DNA of 64,000 nucleotides, taken from Clostridium sp. C105KSO13 (GTDB lineage Bacteria > Bacillota > Clostridia > Lachnospirales > Lachnospiraceae). Positions 19,009-26,988 of this stretch are shown here, one piece after another. The position numbers and the translations under genes were made by a program. The first letter of the stretch is position 1. Each line of letters starts with the position of its first letter. The stretch spans positions 1 through 64,000 of the forward strand of contig NZ_FBWL01000162.1 of assembly GCF_001517425.1 (NCBI RefSeq), in the 5' to 3' direction. The notes below the pieces were generated by a model. The model saw only the letters and a list, made by a program, of their open reading frames with translations, had not been told where the DNA came from and did no database searches.

Positions 19009-20298
19009 ATGCCGTACGATGAGAAGCCCAAACCGGGGTCGGATACAGATTCCCGGGAAGTGAAAGAAGAAAAGTTCTCATTCATACAGGAGACGATAAA
19101 GCCGAAGCCAGTCACCAGGAGAAAGATCCTGACGCAGCTAGCCAGAATAGGAATATATGGGCTGACTTTTGGAGCGTTTGCCTGCCTTGGTTTTTTTGCG
19201 CTCAAACCTTGGGTGCAGAGCAGATTTCAAAACATTCCGAAGACAGTGACCATACAGCAGGATGAGGATGAGGGCACGGCGCAGACGAAAACTCCTGATA
19301 CCGCTGAAACGGTATCACCTGCGTTAAATGCAGACAGTTATAAAGAGATTATGAGTAGTATGCATGATATTGCAAAAGAGGCCGGAAAATCAGTAGTAAG
19401 TATACAGTCTTCTGATAAAGGAATGAATTTTTCATCGGAGGGCAATGGCACAGAAAATAGTGTTGCCGGTTTGATTGCTGCGGATAATGGGAAAGAGCTC
19501 CTTATATTATGTGACAATTCTGTATGTGCGGATGCAGAGAACTGGACGGTAACATTTTCGGACGGAAGCAAGTATGCCGCAGCGCTGAAAAAGCAGGATA
19601 AGAACAGTGGATTTGCAGCATTTAGCGTTCAGCGTATAAATCTTACCACCAGTACGTGGAATTCTATCCTGGTGGCAACCCTGGGCAATTCCAGTCTTAC
19701 CACCGAAGGAGATGCAGTGATTGCTCTTGGAAATATGTTTGACTATGCCCAGGGATTAGGTTATGGAATTATAAGTTCCAATACTTATGAGGAGCCGATT
19801 GCAGACGGCCGGTACGGGGTCCTTACGACGGACATACCGGCAGAGAGTGGCGGAACCGGGGTACTGTTTAACCTCAAGGGGGAGGCTATCGGCATGATTG
19901 CTCCGGGTATTTGGGAGAATACCGAGTCAAATACAACAAAGGCACTGGCAATTTCGGACTTGAAATCCACGATAGAACTTTTAGTGAATGGCGAAAGTGT
20001 ACCCTATGTAGGAATTTATGGCACTACAATAAACGATACAGTGGCGGAAGAGCAAAACATGCCTGCCGGAGTTTATGTCATTGAAGTAAAACCAGATTCT
20101 CCGGCAATGGCAGCGGGAATCCAGAGCGGAGATATTTTGCAGAAGATAGCAGAGGCAAAAGTTTCTAATACATTGTCCTATGAGAAAGTGATTGTGAGCA
20201 GCAAAGTAGGTGCAGCTATAACAATGAAGGGCAAACGACGGGGTGCAAACGGGTATGTAGATATAGATTTTAACGTGACAGTAGGCAAACTGGAATAA
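19009..20298 (+). CDS. Membrane-anchored HtrA-like protein with PDZ domain, catalytic triad incomplete
   Basis: 429 residues. A cytoplasmic Lys-rich tail precedes one membrane helix (about 55-75), a trypsin-like domain outside the cell (about 105-330) and a C-terminal PDZ domain (GVYVIEVKPDSPAMAAGIQ). Ser280 lies in AESGGTG, where GNSGGP is normal. The TNNHV motif with the catalytic His reads LCDNSVC, and the segment with the catalytic Asp reads DKNSGFAAFSV. By sequence it is probably an inactive protease-like envelope sensor or chaperone. The start at 19009 has AAAGGAG nine bases upstream; a longer frame from 18970 overlaps the promoter and is rejected. Confidence 0.8.
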   Translation: MPYDEKPKPGSDTDSREVKEEKFSFIQETIKPKPVTRRKILTQLARIGIYGLTFGAFACLGFFALKPWVQSRFQNIPKTVTIQQDEDEGTAQTKTPDTAETVSPALNADSYKEIMSSMHDIAKEAGKSVVSIQSSDKGMNFSSEGNGTENSVAGLIAADNGKELLILCDNSVCADAENWTVTFSDGSKYAAALKKQDKNSGFAAFSVQRINLTTSTWNSILVATLGNSSLTTEGDAVIALGNMFDYAQGLGYGIISSNTYEEPIADGRYGVLTTDIPAESGGTGVLFNLKGEAIGMIAPGIWENTESNTTKALAISDLKSTIELLVNGESVPYVGIYGTTINDTVAEEQNMPAGVYVIEVKPDSPAMAAGIQSGDILQKIAEAKVSNTLSYEKVIVSSKVGAAITMKGKRRGANGYVDIDFNVTVGKLE

Positions 20299-20317
20299 TG
20301 ATATCGGATGACAAAGC

Positions 20318-20340
20318 GGCTGCCGGGTCACACGGCAGCC
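20318..20340 (+). terminator. GC-rich hairpin after the HtrA-like gene
   Basis: GGCTGCCG and CGGCAGCC with a seven-base loop. There is no good T-run, so termination is uncertain. Confidence 0.4.
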
Positions 20341-20354
20341 CTGAATTATGCATA

Positions 20355-20381
20355 CTTATTGAACTTCTAATGTTCAATAAG
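20355..20381 (+). repeat. Perfect 10-bp inverted repeat before the exoribonuclease gene
   Basis: CTTATTGAAC and GTTCAATAAG flank a seven-base centre about 25 bases before the YhaM-like start codon. It could be an operator or an RNA hairpin controlling expression of the ribonuclease. Confidence 0.5.
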
Positions 20382-20405
20382 GTATAGAGATTGGAGAAGA
20401 AAAAC

Positions 20406-21347
20406 ATGAAATTTATTGATGAATTGCACGAAGGGGAGACAGTACGCGGTATCTATCTCTGTAAAGTAAAGCGTTCCGCAGAGACAAGGAATGGAAAACC
20501 CTACGACAATTTGCTGCTTCAGGATAAAACAGGAACCTTGGATGGAAAAGTATGGGATCCAAATTCTCAGGGGATTTCAGATTATGAGGAAAAAGATTTT
20601 ATTGAGGTATTTGGTGATATAATCAATTATAACAATAACCTGCAGTTCAATATTAAGCAGATCAGAAAAGCGGATAAAGGAGAGTACAACCCTGTGGATT
20701 ATATGCCCACAACGGAAAAGAGTATAGAAGGCATGTACACAGAGCTACTGTCCTATATCCGGCAGATATCAAATCCTTATCTGCGCCAGATAGTGGAATA
20801 TTATTTTGTAAAAGACAAAGAATTTGCAGAAACCTTTAAGGGACATTCTGCAGCCAAAACAGTTCACCACGGATTTGCCGGAGGACTTCTGGAGCACACA
20901 CTGAGTGTAGTAAAAATGTGTGAATATTTTGTGGGGACATATTCTATTCTTAATAAGGACTTACTTTATGCCGCTGCCATCTGCCATGATATAGGAAAGA
21001 CAAGAGAACTGTCCAATTTTCCTGACAATGACTATACAGATGACGGTCAGCTGCTGGGGCATATTATCATTGGTGTGGAAATGATTGATGATGCGGTTCG
21101 CACGATCCCCGGATTCCCGGGGAAACTTGCAAGTGAACTGAAACACTGCATCATAGCACATCACGGCGAGCTAGAATATGGTTCTCCGAAAAAGCCGGCG
21201 CTGCTGGAAGCTTTTGCACTCAACCTGGCGGATAATGCCGATGCAAAAATGCAGACTCTGACAGAGATATTTAAGAATAAAAGCGGTACAGAGTGGCTTG
21301 GGTATAACAGGATGTTTGAATCGAACTTAAGAAAGACTTCTATTTAA
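20406..21347 (+). CDS. YhaM-type 3'-5' exoribonuclease (OB fold and HD domain)
   Basis: Predicted metal-dependent 3'-5' exoribonuclease involved in RNA turnover, 313 residues, matching YhaM/CbfA length. The N-terminal OB-fold nucleic-acid domain (about 1-95) is followed by an HD phosphohydrolase domain with HHGFAGGLLEHTLSV, the HD pair in AICHDIGKTRE, and IIAHHGELEYGSPKKP. The start at 20406 has GGAGAAG six bases upstream; the in-frame TTG at 20391 is part of that ribosome binding site. The RNA methyltransferase gene follows 34 bases downstream, probably in the same transcript. Confidence 0.92.
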   Translation: MKFIDELHEGETVRGIYLCKVKRSAETRNGKPYDNLLLQDKTGTLDGKVWDPNSQGISDYEEKDFIEVFGDIINYNNNLQFNIKQIRKADKGEYNPVDYMPTTEKSIEGMYTELLSYIRQISNPYLRQIVEYYFVKDKEFAETFKGHSAAKTVHHGFAGGLLEHTLSVVKMCEYFVGTYSILNKDLLYAAAICHDIGKTRELSNFPDNDYTDDGQLLGHIIIGVEMIDDAVRTIPGFPGKLASELKHCIIAHHGELEYGSPKKPALLEAFALNLADNADAKMQTLTEIFKNKSGTEWLGYNRMFESNLRKTSI

Positions 21348-21381
21348 AATCCTGTTATGGGATGTATAAAGGAGCAAATAT

Positions 21382-22776
21382 ATGCAAAAAAATGATATTG
21401 TTACAGTAACAATAGAAGATATAGGAGTAAACGGAGAGGGTATAGGCAAGGTAGACGGCTATACCCTATTTATTAAGGATGGAATTATCGGGGATAAAGT
21501 GGAAGCGAAGATAATGAAGGCCAAGAAAAATTATGGGTATGCCCGATTAATGAACATTATCAGGCAATCTCCTTACCGTGTAGAGCCGAAATGCCCCATT
21601 GCGCGCAGATGCGGCGGCTGTCAGCTCCAGGAAATGTCTTATGAAAAGCAGTTGGAATTTAAGAACAATAAAGTGATGGGGAATCTGGAGAGAATTGGCG
21701 GTTTTTCCCCTGAGTTTTTGGATAGGGTGATGGAACCCATCGAGAGAATGGACGAGCCATTTTATTATAGAAATAAGGCCCAGTTTCCTTTTGGAACCGA
21801 TAAAGAAGGAAATCCGATCACAGGATTTTATGCAGGACGGACCCATGATATTATCGCAAACACAGACTGTGCCATAGGCGTGCCTGACAATAAAAAGATA
21901 TTAGAGCTTATATTAGCTTTTATGAAGAAACATAATGTGTCTGCCTATGATGAGAAAACAGGAAAAGGTCTCATTCGCCATGCCTTGATACGGTATGGAT
22001 TTATTACAAAAGAAATTATGATCTGTCTGGTTGTAAATGGGGCATCGATTCCACACAGTGAAGAACTAATACAGGAACTTCGAAAAATAGAGGGTATGAC
22101 AAGCATTTCGTTCAGCAGAAATACTAAGAGAACAAATGTGATTATGGGGGACAGTTATGGACTCCTTTGGGGGCAGAATTTCATAACAGATTATATCGGG
22201 AAGGTTAAATATCAGATTTCGCCTCTGTCATTCTATCAGGTCAACCCCGTACAGACGGAAAAGTTATACGGGCTGGCGTTGGATTACGCCGGGCTGCAGG
22301 GAGAAGAAACAGTGTGGGACTTGTATTGCGGCATTGGAACGATTTCTTTGTTTCTTGCACAGGCGGCAAAGAAAGTATATGGGGTTGAGATTGTGCCTCA
22401 GGCGATAGAAGATGCTAAGAATAATGCAAAGATCAATGGGATTGAAAATGCAGAATTCTATGTGGGAAAAGCAGAAGATATATTGCCGGAGTATTATAGG
22501 AAATATGGGGAGGAACACCCGGGAGAAGAGGCACATGCAGATGTGATAGTAGTAGATCCGCCGAGAAAAGGATGCGATGAGTCTGTGCTGGAGACCATGG
22601 CGGAAATGAAACCGGAGAAGATCGTGTATGTAAGCTGCGACTCCGCAACACTGGCACGGGATTTAAAATATCTGAGAGGGAAAGGGTATGAAGTGGAAAG
22701 AGGGAGAGCAGTGGATTTATTTCCGATGACGGTGCACGTGGAGACTGTGGTAGGACTACAACGGAAAGATACCTAA
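21382..22776 (+). CDS. 23S rRNA (uracil-5-)-methyltransferase, RlmCD/RumA type
   Basis: SAM-dependent enzyme that makes 5-methyluridine in 23S rRNA. 464 residues. It has an N-terminal TRAM domain (about 1-60), a cysteine cluster (CPIARRCGGCQ) for a [4Fe-4S] centre, the SAM motif DLYCGIGTISLFLA, DPPRKGCDE and the catalytic Cys in VYVSCDSATLARDL, then HVETVVGL. The 3' end of this gene is a well-known integration site for conjugative elements, and element genes start right after it. The last few residues (QRKDT) may therefore be supplied by the element. Confidence 0.93.
   Translation: MQKNDIVTVTIEDIGVNGEGIGKVDGYTLFIKDGIIGDKVEAKIMKAKKNYGYARLMNIIRQSPYRVEPKCPIARRCGGCQLQEMSYEKQLEFKNNKVMGNLERIGGFSPEFLDRVMEPIERMDEPFYYRNKAQFPFGTDKEGNPITGFYAGRTHDIIANTDCAIGVPDNKKILELILAFMKKHNVSAYDEKTGKGLIRHALIRYGFITKEIMICLVVNGASIPHSEELIQELRKIEGMTSISFSRNTKRTNVIMGDSYGLLWGQNFITDYIGKVKYQISPLSFYQVNPVQTEKLYGLALDYAGLQGEETVWDLYCGIGTISLFLAQAAKKVYGVEIVPQAIEDAKNNAKINGIENAEFYVGKAEDILPEYYRKYGEEHPGEEAHADVIVVDPPRKGCDESVLETMAEMKPEKIVYVSCDSATLARDLKYLRGKGYEVERGRAVDLFPMTVHVETVVGLQRKDT
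22735..22750 (+). other. Candidate left attachment site (attL core) at the 3' end of the methyltransferase gene
   Basis: CACGTGGAGACTGTGG encodes the conserved HVETV of the methyltransferase. ICEs that use rumA/rlmCD genes recombine in this conserved codon stretch. The copy at the other end is outside the window, so the core cannot be defined here. Confidence 0.35.
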
Positions 22777-22870
22777 AAATCCTTGAATTTACGCAGTTTG
22801 TCGAGTTTTTCAGTTTCAATAAAATCGGTAAAAATCACAAGGAAAAAGTGCTTGTGAAGAAGGTAACCGT

Positions 22871-22907
22871 TATTGTGGCATTAGACCTCGGTACGGGGAA
22901 CACAATA
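22871..22907. repeat. Inverted repeat near the element's left end
   Basis: TATTGTG and CACAATA arms are separated by 23 bases that themselves contain CCTCGGTACGGGG. Within 180 bases of the presumed left end such a site could bind the recombinase or excisionase; this is a positional inference only. Confidence 0.3.
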
Positions 22908-22935
22908 GATCCTGGAAATGAAAGTGAATAGAGAA

Positions 22936-22991
22936 CTATCAGATATTGATAGAGGATAGGGATACTTAGATATGAGTGTCCCTATTTTTTA
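22936..22991 (+). terminator. Operator-like palindrome and terminator hairpin at the element's left end
   Basis: CTATCA and TGATAG with a five-base centre (22936-22952) is followed by a hairpin, ATAGGGA and TCCCTAT, and a T-run (22956-22991). The hairpin would insulate the element from host transcription coming through the methyltransferase gene. The stretch 22777-23056 shows no gene. Confidence 0.6.
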
Positions 22992-23056
22992 TATAGGGCA
23001 TTCCAATTACGGGGTGTCTTTTTTCATACAAATAATTTCTTAGGAGGAAAAGAAAG

Positions 23057-23524
23057 ATGACAAACACAGCGATAAGTGCAAAAGGAAAGATTACTCACAC
23101 AATTACTTTCAAAAACAAGGAACATGAAAAATTCTACAAAGAATACCTGTCGCGATGCAGGTATCAGGATGTGTATCACAGGGCACTGGTGTATTGCCTT
23201 GGAATCAGCGAGGATACAAGGAAGAATATAAAGAGAATTTACGATTTTAGGACAGGGTGTGTTCAGACAGAGTGCCTGCAGGAAGGATGGATTACCAGTG
23301 GCAGTGCAAGAATTGTTCGCATGGCATTCAATCTTTACTGTAACAGTACACCGAGTGTAAATGATTATGAAGATGCTGAAGAACAGTTAAAAGAAAGTGG
23401 CTGTTATACAGTGGAAGATTTATTCTGCTGTGGGTATGCCAGATACTTCTGGGAGGCAATTAAGATTCGCTATCCGGAATACTGCTTCTATCGGGACTGG
23501 GAGGATATGTATGCTGAAAATTAG
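23057..23524 (+). CDS. Element protein of the DUF6075 type, function unknown
   Basis: 155 residues, cytoplasmic, Cys- and Tyr-rich towards the C-terminus. It resembles the small DUF6075 proteins found at the left end of Lachnospiraceae conjugative elements, where they precede parA. It contains a segment (EYLSRCRYQDVYHRALVYCLGISEDTR if read in two parts) typical of that family. AGGAGG lies ten bases before the ATG. The next small gene overlaps its end by 14 bases. No catalytic motif is visible. Confidence 0.7.
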   Translation: MTNTAISAKGKITHTITFKNKEHEKFYKEYLSRCRYQDVYHRALVYCLGISEDTRKNIKRIYDFRTGCVQTECLQEGWITSGSARIVRMAFNLYCNSTPSVNDYEDAEEQLKESGCYTVEDLFCCGYARYFWEAIKIRYPEYCFYRDWEDMYAEN

Positions 23525-23678
23525 GCTTCAAGGAACAATAAACGATATTAAGTGGTTCAGAAAGATTTTAGAAAGAGATAAAAGGATCAACGTATTGCAG
23601 GTTTCCGAGTCTTATACCAATAAAGGAACAAGTAAGTATTTTCGTGTATATGCAGAAGTTGAAAAAGAACAGAAATAG
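23511..23678 (+). CDS. Small DUF3970-like protein
   Basis: 55 residues beginning MLKIRLQGTINDIKWFRKIL, a compact alpha/beta protein like the YvzF/DUF3970 family. The start at 23511 is chosen because GGAGG is six bases upstream and the previous gene ends at 23524, giving a 14-base overlap; the longer frame from 23397 merely runs inside the previous gene. Translationally coupled to its upstream neighbour and 18 bases before parA. Function unknown. Confidence 0.7.
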   Translation: MLKIRLQGTINDIKWFRKILERDKRINVLQVSESYTNKGTSKYFRVYAEVEKEQK

Positions 23679-23696
23679 TTCAGGAGGATAAAAGTT

Positions 23697-24482
23697 ATGT
23701 GTAGAGTAATCGCAATCGCAAATCAAAAAGGTGGAGTGGGAAAAACCACCACATGTGTCAATTTAGGGATTGGACTTGCCAGAGAAGGAAAAAAGATATT
23801 GCTGGTGGAAGCCGATGCGCAGGGAAGTATGGCAGTCAGTTTGGGGATTTCAGAGCCGGACGAACTTGATGTGACGCTGGTAAACATATTAGAAAAAGTC
23901 ATTAATGACGAGGATTTAGAATCAGGGGAAGGAATCATCCGTCATGATGAAGGTATTGATTTTATTCCGGCAAATCTTGAACTTGCGGGATTGGAAACAG
24001 CACTTGTGAATGTAATGAGCCGTGAACTGATATTACGGCAGTACCTAAATGAAATAAAAGGGGAGTATGATTATATACTGATTGACTGTATGCCCTCTTT
24101 GGGGATGATTACGATCAATGCCCTGGTAGCAGCCGACAGCGTTTTAATTCCTGTAGAGGCGGCATATCTGCCCGTTAAAGGGTTACAGCAGTTAATTAAG
24201 ACGATAGGGCGTGTACATAGAAAACTGAATCCAGAACTTTCAATTATGGGAATCCTGCTTACAAAAGTAGACCGGAGGACAAACTTTGCAAGGGATATTT
24301 CTTCACAGATACGAGAAGTATATGGAAATAACATCCACATCTTTAATAACTGTATCCCATTATCCGTGAGAGCGGCTGAGACAACTGCTGAAGGAAAGAG
24401 CATCTATCTCCATGATCCGAAAGGAATTGTAGCAGATGGATATCGTTTTTTAACTGGGGAGGTAATGGCGGATGAAGAGTAA
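23697..24482 (+). CDS. parA: ParA-type partition ATPase
   Basis: 261-residue ATPase of the Soj/ParA family that should segregate the element when it is circular. Deviant Walker A NQKGGVGKTT (residues 9-18), Walker A' DCMPSLG and Walker B region ILLTKVD are all present. It lacks the N-terminal regulator domain of type Ia ParA, so it is type Ib/Soj-like. AGGAGG precedes the ATG. parB overlaps its end by 11 bases, a normal partition operon. Its presence with repA points to a replicating circular form. Confidence 0.93.
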   Translation: MCRVIAIANQKGGVGKTTTCVNLGIGLAREGKKILLVEADAQGSMAVSLGISEPDELDVTLVNILEKVINDEDLESGEGIIRHDEGIDFIPANLELAGLETALVNVMSRELILRQYLNEIKGEYDYILIDCMPSLGMITINALVAADSVLIPVEAAYLPVKGLQQLIKTIGRVHRKLNPELSIMGILLTKVDRRTNFARDISSQIREVYGNNIHIFNNCIPLSVRAAETTAEGKSIYLHDPKGIVADGYRFLTGEVMADEE

Positions 24483-25374
24483 AAGTGCCCAAAAAGTAAA
24501 GCTGACATCCTATGATGATTTATTTGGAACCAGTGAACAGACATCCGGTGAAGTGATAACGTCTGTTCCGATCAGTTTGTTCCATTCATTCAAAGACCAT
24601 CCTTTCCGGGTGGTCGATGATGAAAAGATGCAGGAAACCGTGGAGAGCGTCAAAAAATATGGCGTTTTAATGCCTGGGATTGTCCGTCCGCATCCTGAAA
24701 CTGGGTATGAGGTTGTAGCCGGGCACCGCCGATGGAGAGCATGTGAACTGGCAGGGTTAGAGGAAATGCCGGTAATTATCCGTGATTTGGATGATGATGC
24801 CGCAACCGTGATAATGGTTGATACGAATATCCAAAGGGAGGATATTCTGCCCAGTGAAAAAGCAAGGGCATATAAGATGAAATATGAAGCCATGAAGCAT
24901 CAGGGAAGTAAGAGTGAGAAGAATACTGCAGATCTGGTGGGGGAAGCTGCCGGAGACAGTGGAAGGACAGTGCAGAGGTATATACGCCTTGCAGAACTGG
25001 TACAGGAATTACTGGATTATGTGGATGTTGCTAAAATTCCAATTATGGCGGGTGAAAAATTGTCCTATCTGAGAAAAGAGGAACAGGAATGGGTGGTTGA
25101 AGCGATTGCAAACAGTGGAGTTTTCCCATCTAAAGCACAGGCAGAACAACTAAAGGCTTTGAGTGAATCAGATGAATTGACTGAAGGGAAAGTATATGCA
25201 GTTTTGGTTAAAAAGGAAAGTGAAAATGTGGGTGTGACAATATCCTCTAAGAAAATCCGCAATTACTTCCCGCCCGCTTATACGAAAGCACAGATTGAAG
25301 ATGTTATTTTTACACTTCTGGAAAAATGGAAAGAAAATGGGGAGAAGGAGGAGCCGGAGGATGCAGGAAATTAG
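24472..25374 (+). CDS. parB: ParB/Spo0J-type partition protein
   Basis: 300-residue partner of ParA. The N-terminal CTPase/ParB domain shows VRPHPETGYEVVAGHRRWRACELAGL split as the boxes VRPHPE and GHRRWRACELAG, followed by DTNIQREDILPSEKARAYK, and a helix-turn-helix region near GDSGRTVQRYIRLAEL. It should bind a parS centromere; no parS-like palindrome was recognised in the window. The gene overlaps parA by 11 and repA by 14 bases, so the three are translated as a coupled unit. Confidence 0.92.
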   Translation: MKSKSAQKVKLTSYDDLFGTSEQTSGEVITSVPISLFHSFKDHPFRVVDDEKMQETVESVKKYGVLMPGIVRPHPETGYEVVAGHRRWRACELAGLEEMPVIIRDLDDDAATVIMVDTNIQREDILPSEKARAYKMKYEAMKHQGSKSEKNTADLVGEAAGDSGRTVQRYIRLAELVQELLDYVDVAKIPIMAGEKLSYLRKEEQEWVVEAIANSGVFPSKAQAEQLKALSESDELTEGKVYAVLVKKESENVGVTISSKKIRNYFPPAYTKAQIEDVIFTLLEKWKENGEKEEPEDAGN

Positions 25375-26467
25375 TTTTGAATATTTTCGGGGAATGGAAG
25401 CAGAACAATACAGCTTTTATCGTGTGCCGAAGGTATTATTCACTGCTGAATGCTTCAAAACATTATCCTGTGAGGCAAAGGTTTTATACGGTCTGATGCT
25501 AGACCGTATGAGCCTTAGCATTAGAAACCGCTGGTTTGATGAAGAGGATAGAGTGTACATCATCTTTACTGTGGAACAGATAATGGAACTTTTGGGATGC
25601 GGACGACAGAAGGCAATTAAAAATATTGCAGAACTTGATACGGAAAAAGGAATTGGGTTGATAGAGAAAAAGCGTTTAGGCTTAGGAAAACCCAATGTTA
25701 TTTACGTGAAAAATTTTATGGTTAAAGAAATATCCGAGGAAGATCAAGAAGCGAAACCAGTGGAAAGTGGCGAAAATACGCAGAAGTATGAAAATCAAAC
25801 TTCAGGAAGTATGGAAATGGAATTTCAAGAAGTTTCAAAATCGAATTTCCAGAAGTATGAAAATCAAACTTCTGGAAGTATGAAAACCAAACTTCAAGAA
25901 GTACGAAAATCAGACTTCAAGGAGTATGAAAATCAGACCTCAAGAAGTGCGAAAATCGAACTTCAAGAAGTACGAAAATCAAACTGTAATAAGACTGATA
26001 TTAACAAAACTGATTTTAGTAAGACTGATTGTAGCGATACTGATACATCTATCACATCTAATCTATCAGGTTATGTACATTCGGAACCACAGGATGTGAT
26101 AGATGAGATGGAGGCATACCGTGAAATAATCAGAGAGAATATTTCTTACGAGTGTTTTCAGATTGACAAATATTTTAGGGTTGATGAAGTGGATGAACTG
26201 GTGGAACTGATTGTAGAAGTCATGATTACACCTGATGTTGGCAGCATACGGATTGCGGGAGCGGACAAGCCTGTGCCAGTCGTAAAAAACCGTTTTATGA
26301 AGCTGACTCATTCGCATATTGAGTATGTATTGGGATGCCTGCAGAAGAATACGAAAAAGGTTGGCAACATAAAAGCCTATTTGCTTACTACGCTTTACAA
26401 TGCTTCGCTGACCTTAGACAGTTATTTTCGTGCAGAGGTAAACCATGACATGTATGGAGGTGGCTAA
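25361..26467 (+). CDS. repA: RepA_N-type replication initiator
   Basis: 368 residues. The N-terminal replication-initiator domain (about 5-125, starting YSFYRVPKVLFTAECF) has winged-helix character like RepA of pAD1, pCF10 and pSK41. The middle (about 142-230) is made of three 23-residue repeats (YENQTSGSM...) followed by pentapeptides NKTDI, NKTDF, SKTDC. The C-terminal part (about 245-368) matches the extra domain usual in element RepA proteins. The start at 25361 is in frame, with GGAGGAGCCGGAGG upstream. Replication of the excised circle is the likely role. The middle section is best explained as an origin inside the gene. Confidence 0.88.
   Translation: MQEISFEYFRGMEAEQYSFYRVPKVLFTAECFKTLSCEAKVLYGLMLDRMSLSIRNRWFDEEDRVYIIFTVEQIMELLGCGRQKAIKNIAELDTEKGIGLIEKKRLGLGKPNVIYVKNFMVKEISEEDQEAKPVESGENTQKYENQTSGSMEMEFQEVSKSNFQKYENQTSGSMKTKLQEVRKSDFKEYENQTSRSAKIELQEVRKSNCNKTDINKTDFSKTDCSDTDTSITSNLSGYVHSEPQDVIDEMEAYREIIRENISYECFQIDKYFRVDEVDELVELIVEVMITPDVGSIRIAGADKPVPVVKNRFMKLTHSHIEYVLGCLQKNTKKVGNIKAYLLTTLYNASLTLDSYFRAEVNHDMYGGG
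25784..25990 (+). repeat. Nine 23-bp direct repeats (iteron-like) inside repA
   Basis: Nine head-to-tail units begin at 25784, 25807, 25830, 25853, 25876, 25899, 25922, 25945 and 25968. A typical unit starts AAGTATGAAAATCAAACTTC and ends AGG or AAG; the ninth is partial. Since 23 is not a multiple of three, three units make one 69-base, 23-residue protein repeat. Selection thus seems to act on the DNA spacing, about two helical turns, as in initiator-binding iterons. RepA_N plasmids are known to carry the origin within rep. Confidence 0.8.
25991..26050 (+). repeat. Four 15-bp AT-rich repeats directly after the iterons
   Basis: Units of the form AARACTGATTTTAGY start at 25991, 26006, 26021 and 26036 and encode NKTDI, NKTDF, SKTDC and SDTDT. 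The AT-rich array touching the 23-bp repeats could be the duplex-opening part of the origin. Confidence 0.5.
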
Positions 26468-26809
26468 ATGAATACAAAGAATATGGTGAAAAAAGTGGTT
26501 TTTCCAGTAGTAGCGGCATTGTTTCTGTCTGCTTTATTTTATCCGCTGTGTATGGATGGTGGAGAATGTGATTACTTGAGATTGTGGATGCTGACAGGTA
26601 TGCCGTTCGGTGTACATAGAATGTACTTTTGGCTTATCCCCAGGGGTTTTGATATAGGGGGAACAGTAGGAATGTTTGTTTTAAACCTTCTGGTAGGGGG
26701 AATCATTGGCGGTATAGTTCTGATATGGCGGCTGATTATGGTTGTAGCCTATACAGTGGCAATGATGGGGCGTGGAATCTTCTGGATAGCGAGAAAAGCG
26801 ATTAGATAA
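26468..26809 (+). CDS. Small membrane protein (DUF6050-like)
   Basis: 113 residues with two or three hydrophobic segments (about 7-24, 60-95) separated by an acidic loop (CMDGGECDYLRL), ending in a basic tail. It resembles DUF6050-type proteins that follow repA in related elements. GGAGG of the repA end serves as ribosome binding site and the ATG follows the repA stop directly, so it is the last gene of the partition/replication operon. Function unknown. Confidence 0.65.
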   Translation: MNTKNMVKKVVFPVVAALFLSALFYPLCMDGGECDYLRLWMLTGMPFGVHRMYFWLIPRGFDIGGTVGMFVLNLLVGGIIGGIVLIWRLIMVVAYTVAMMGRGIFWIARKAIR

Positions 26810-26880
26810 TAGCAGATAGATTTGATGGGATTGATTGAGGTAATAAACAGTGTAAGTGAAAATTGAATATGGGTTCAAGA

Positions 26881-26914
26881 AAACAGCTAAGATACCATGT
26901 TTGGCTGTTTTTTT
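26881..26914 (+). terminator. Terminator at the end of the par/rep operon
   Basis: AAACAGC and GCTGTTT pair across a 16-base loop and run into a T-tract. It lies 70 bases after the membrane-protein gene. Confidence 0.5.
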
Positions 26915-26935
26915 CTGCCCTTTTTGACAGGGGAA

Positions 26936-26958
26936 CTTTACGACACTGTGTCGCAAAG
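26936..26958. promoter_or_regulatory. 23-bp near-palindrome, copy 1, upstream of the XRE regulator
   Basis: CTTTACGACAC, one centre base T, then GTGTCGCAAAG: a near-perfect inverted repeat with one mismatched pair. It ends 30 bases before the XRE start codon. A second copy differing at two central bases lies at 42741-42763, before the conjugation-channel genes. Confidence 0.6.
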
Positions 26959-26988
26959 TCAAAAAATAGAATAACAAGGGGGTGCATA

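Noticed and set aside
23397-23510. Longer start of the DUF3970-like gene
   Set aside because: The extension lies in another frame inside the previous gene and lacks family similarity; the ATG at 23511 has a good ribosome binding site.
25784-26050. CRISPR-like regular repeats
   Set aside because: The 23-bp units are directly adjacent without unique spacers and lie inside an open repA frame; iterons explain them better.
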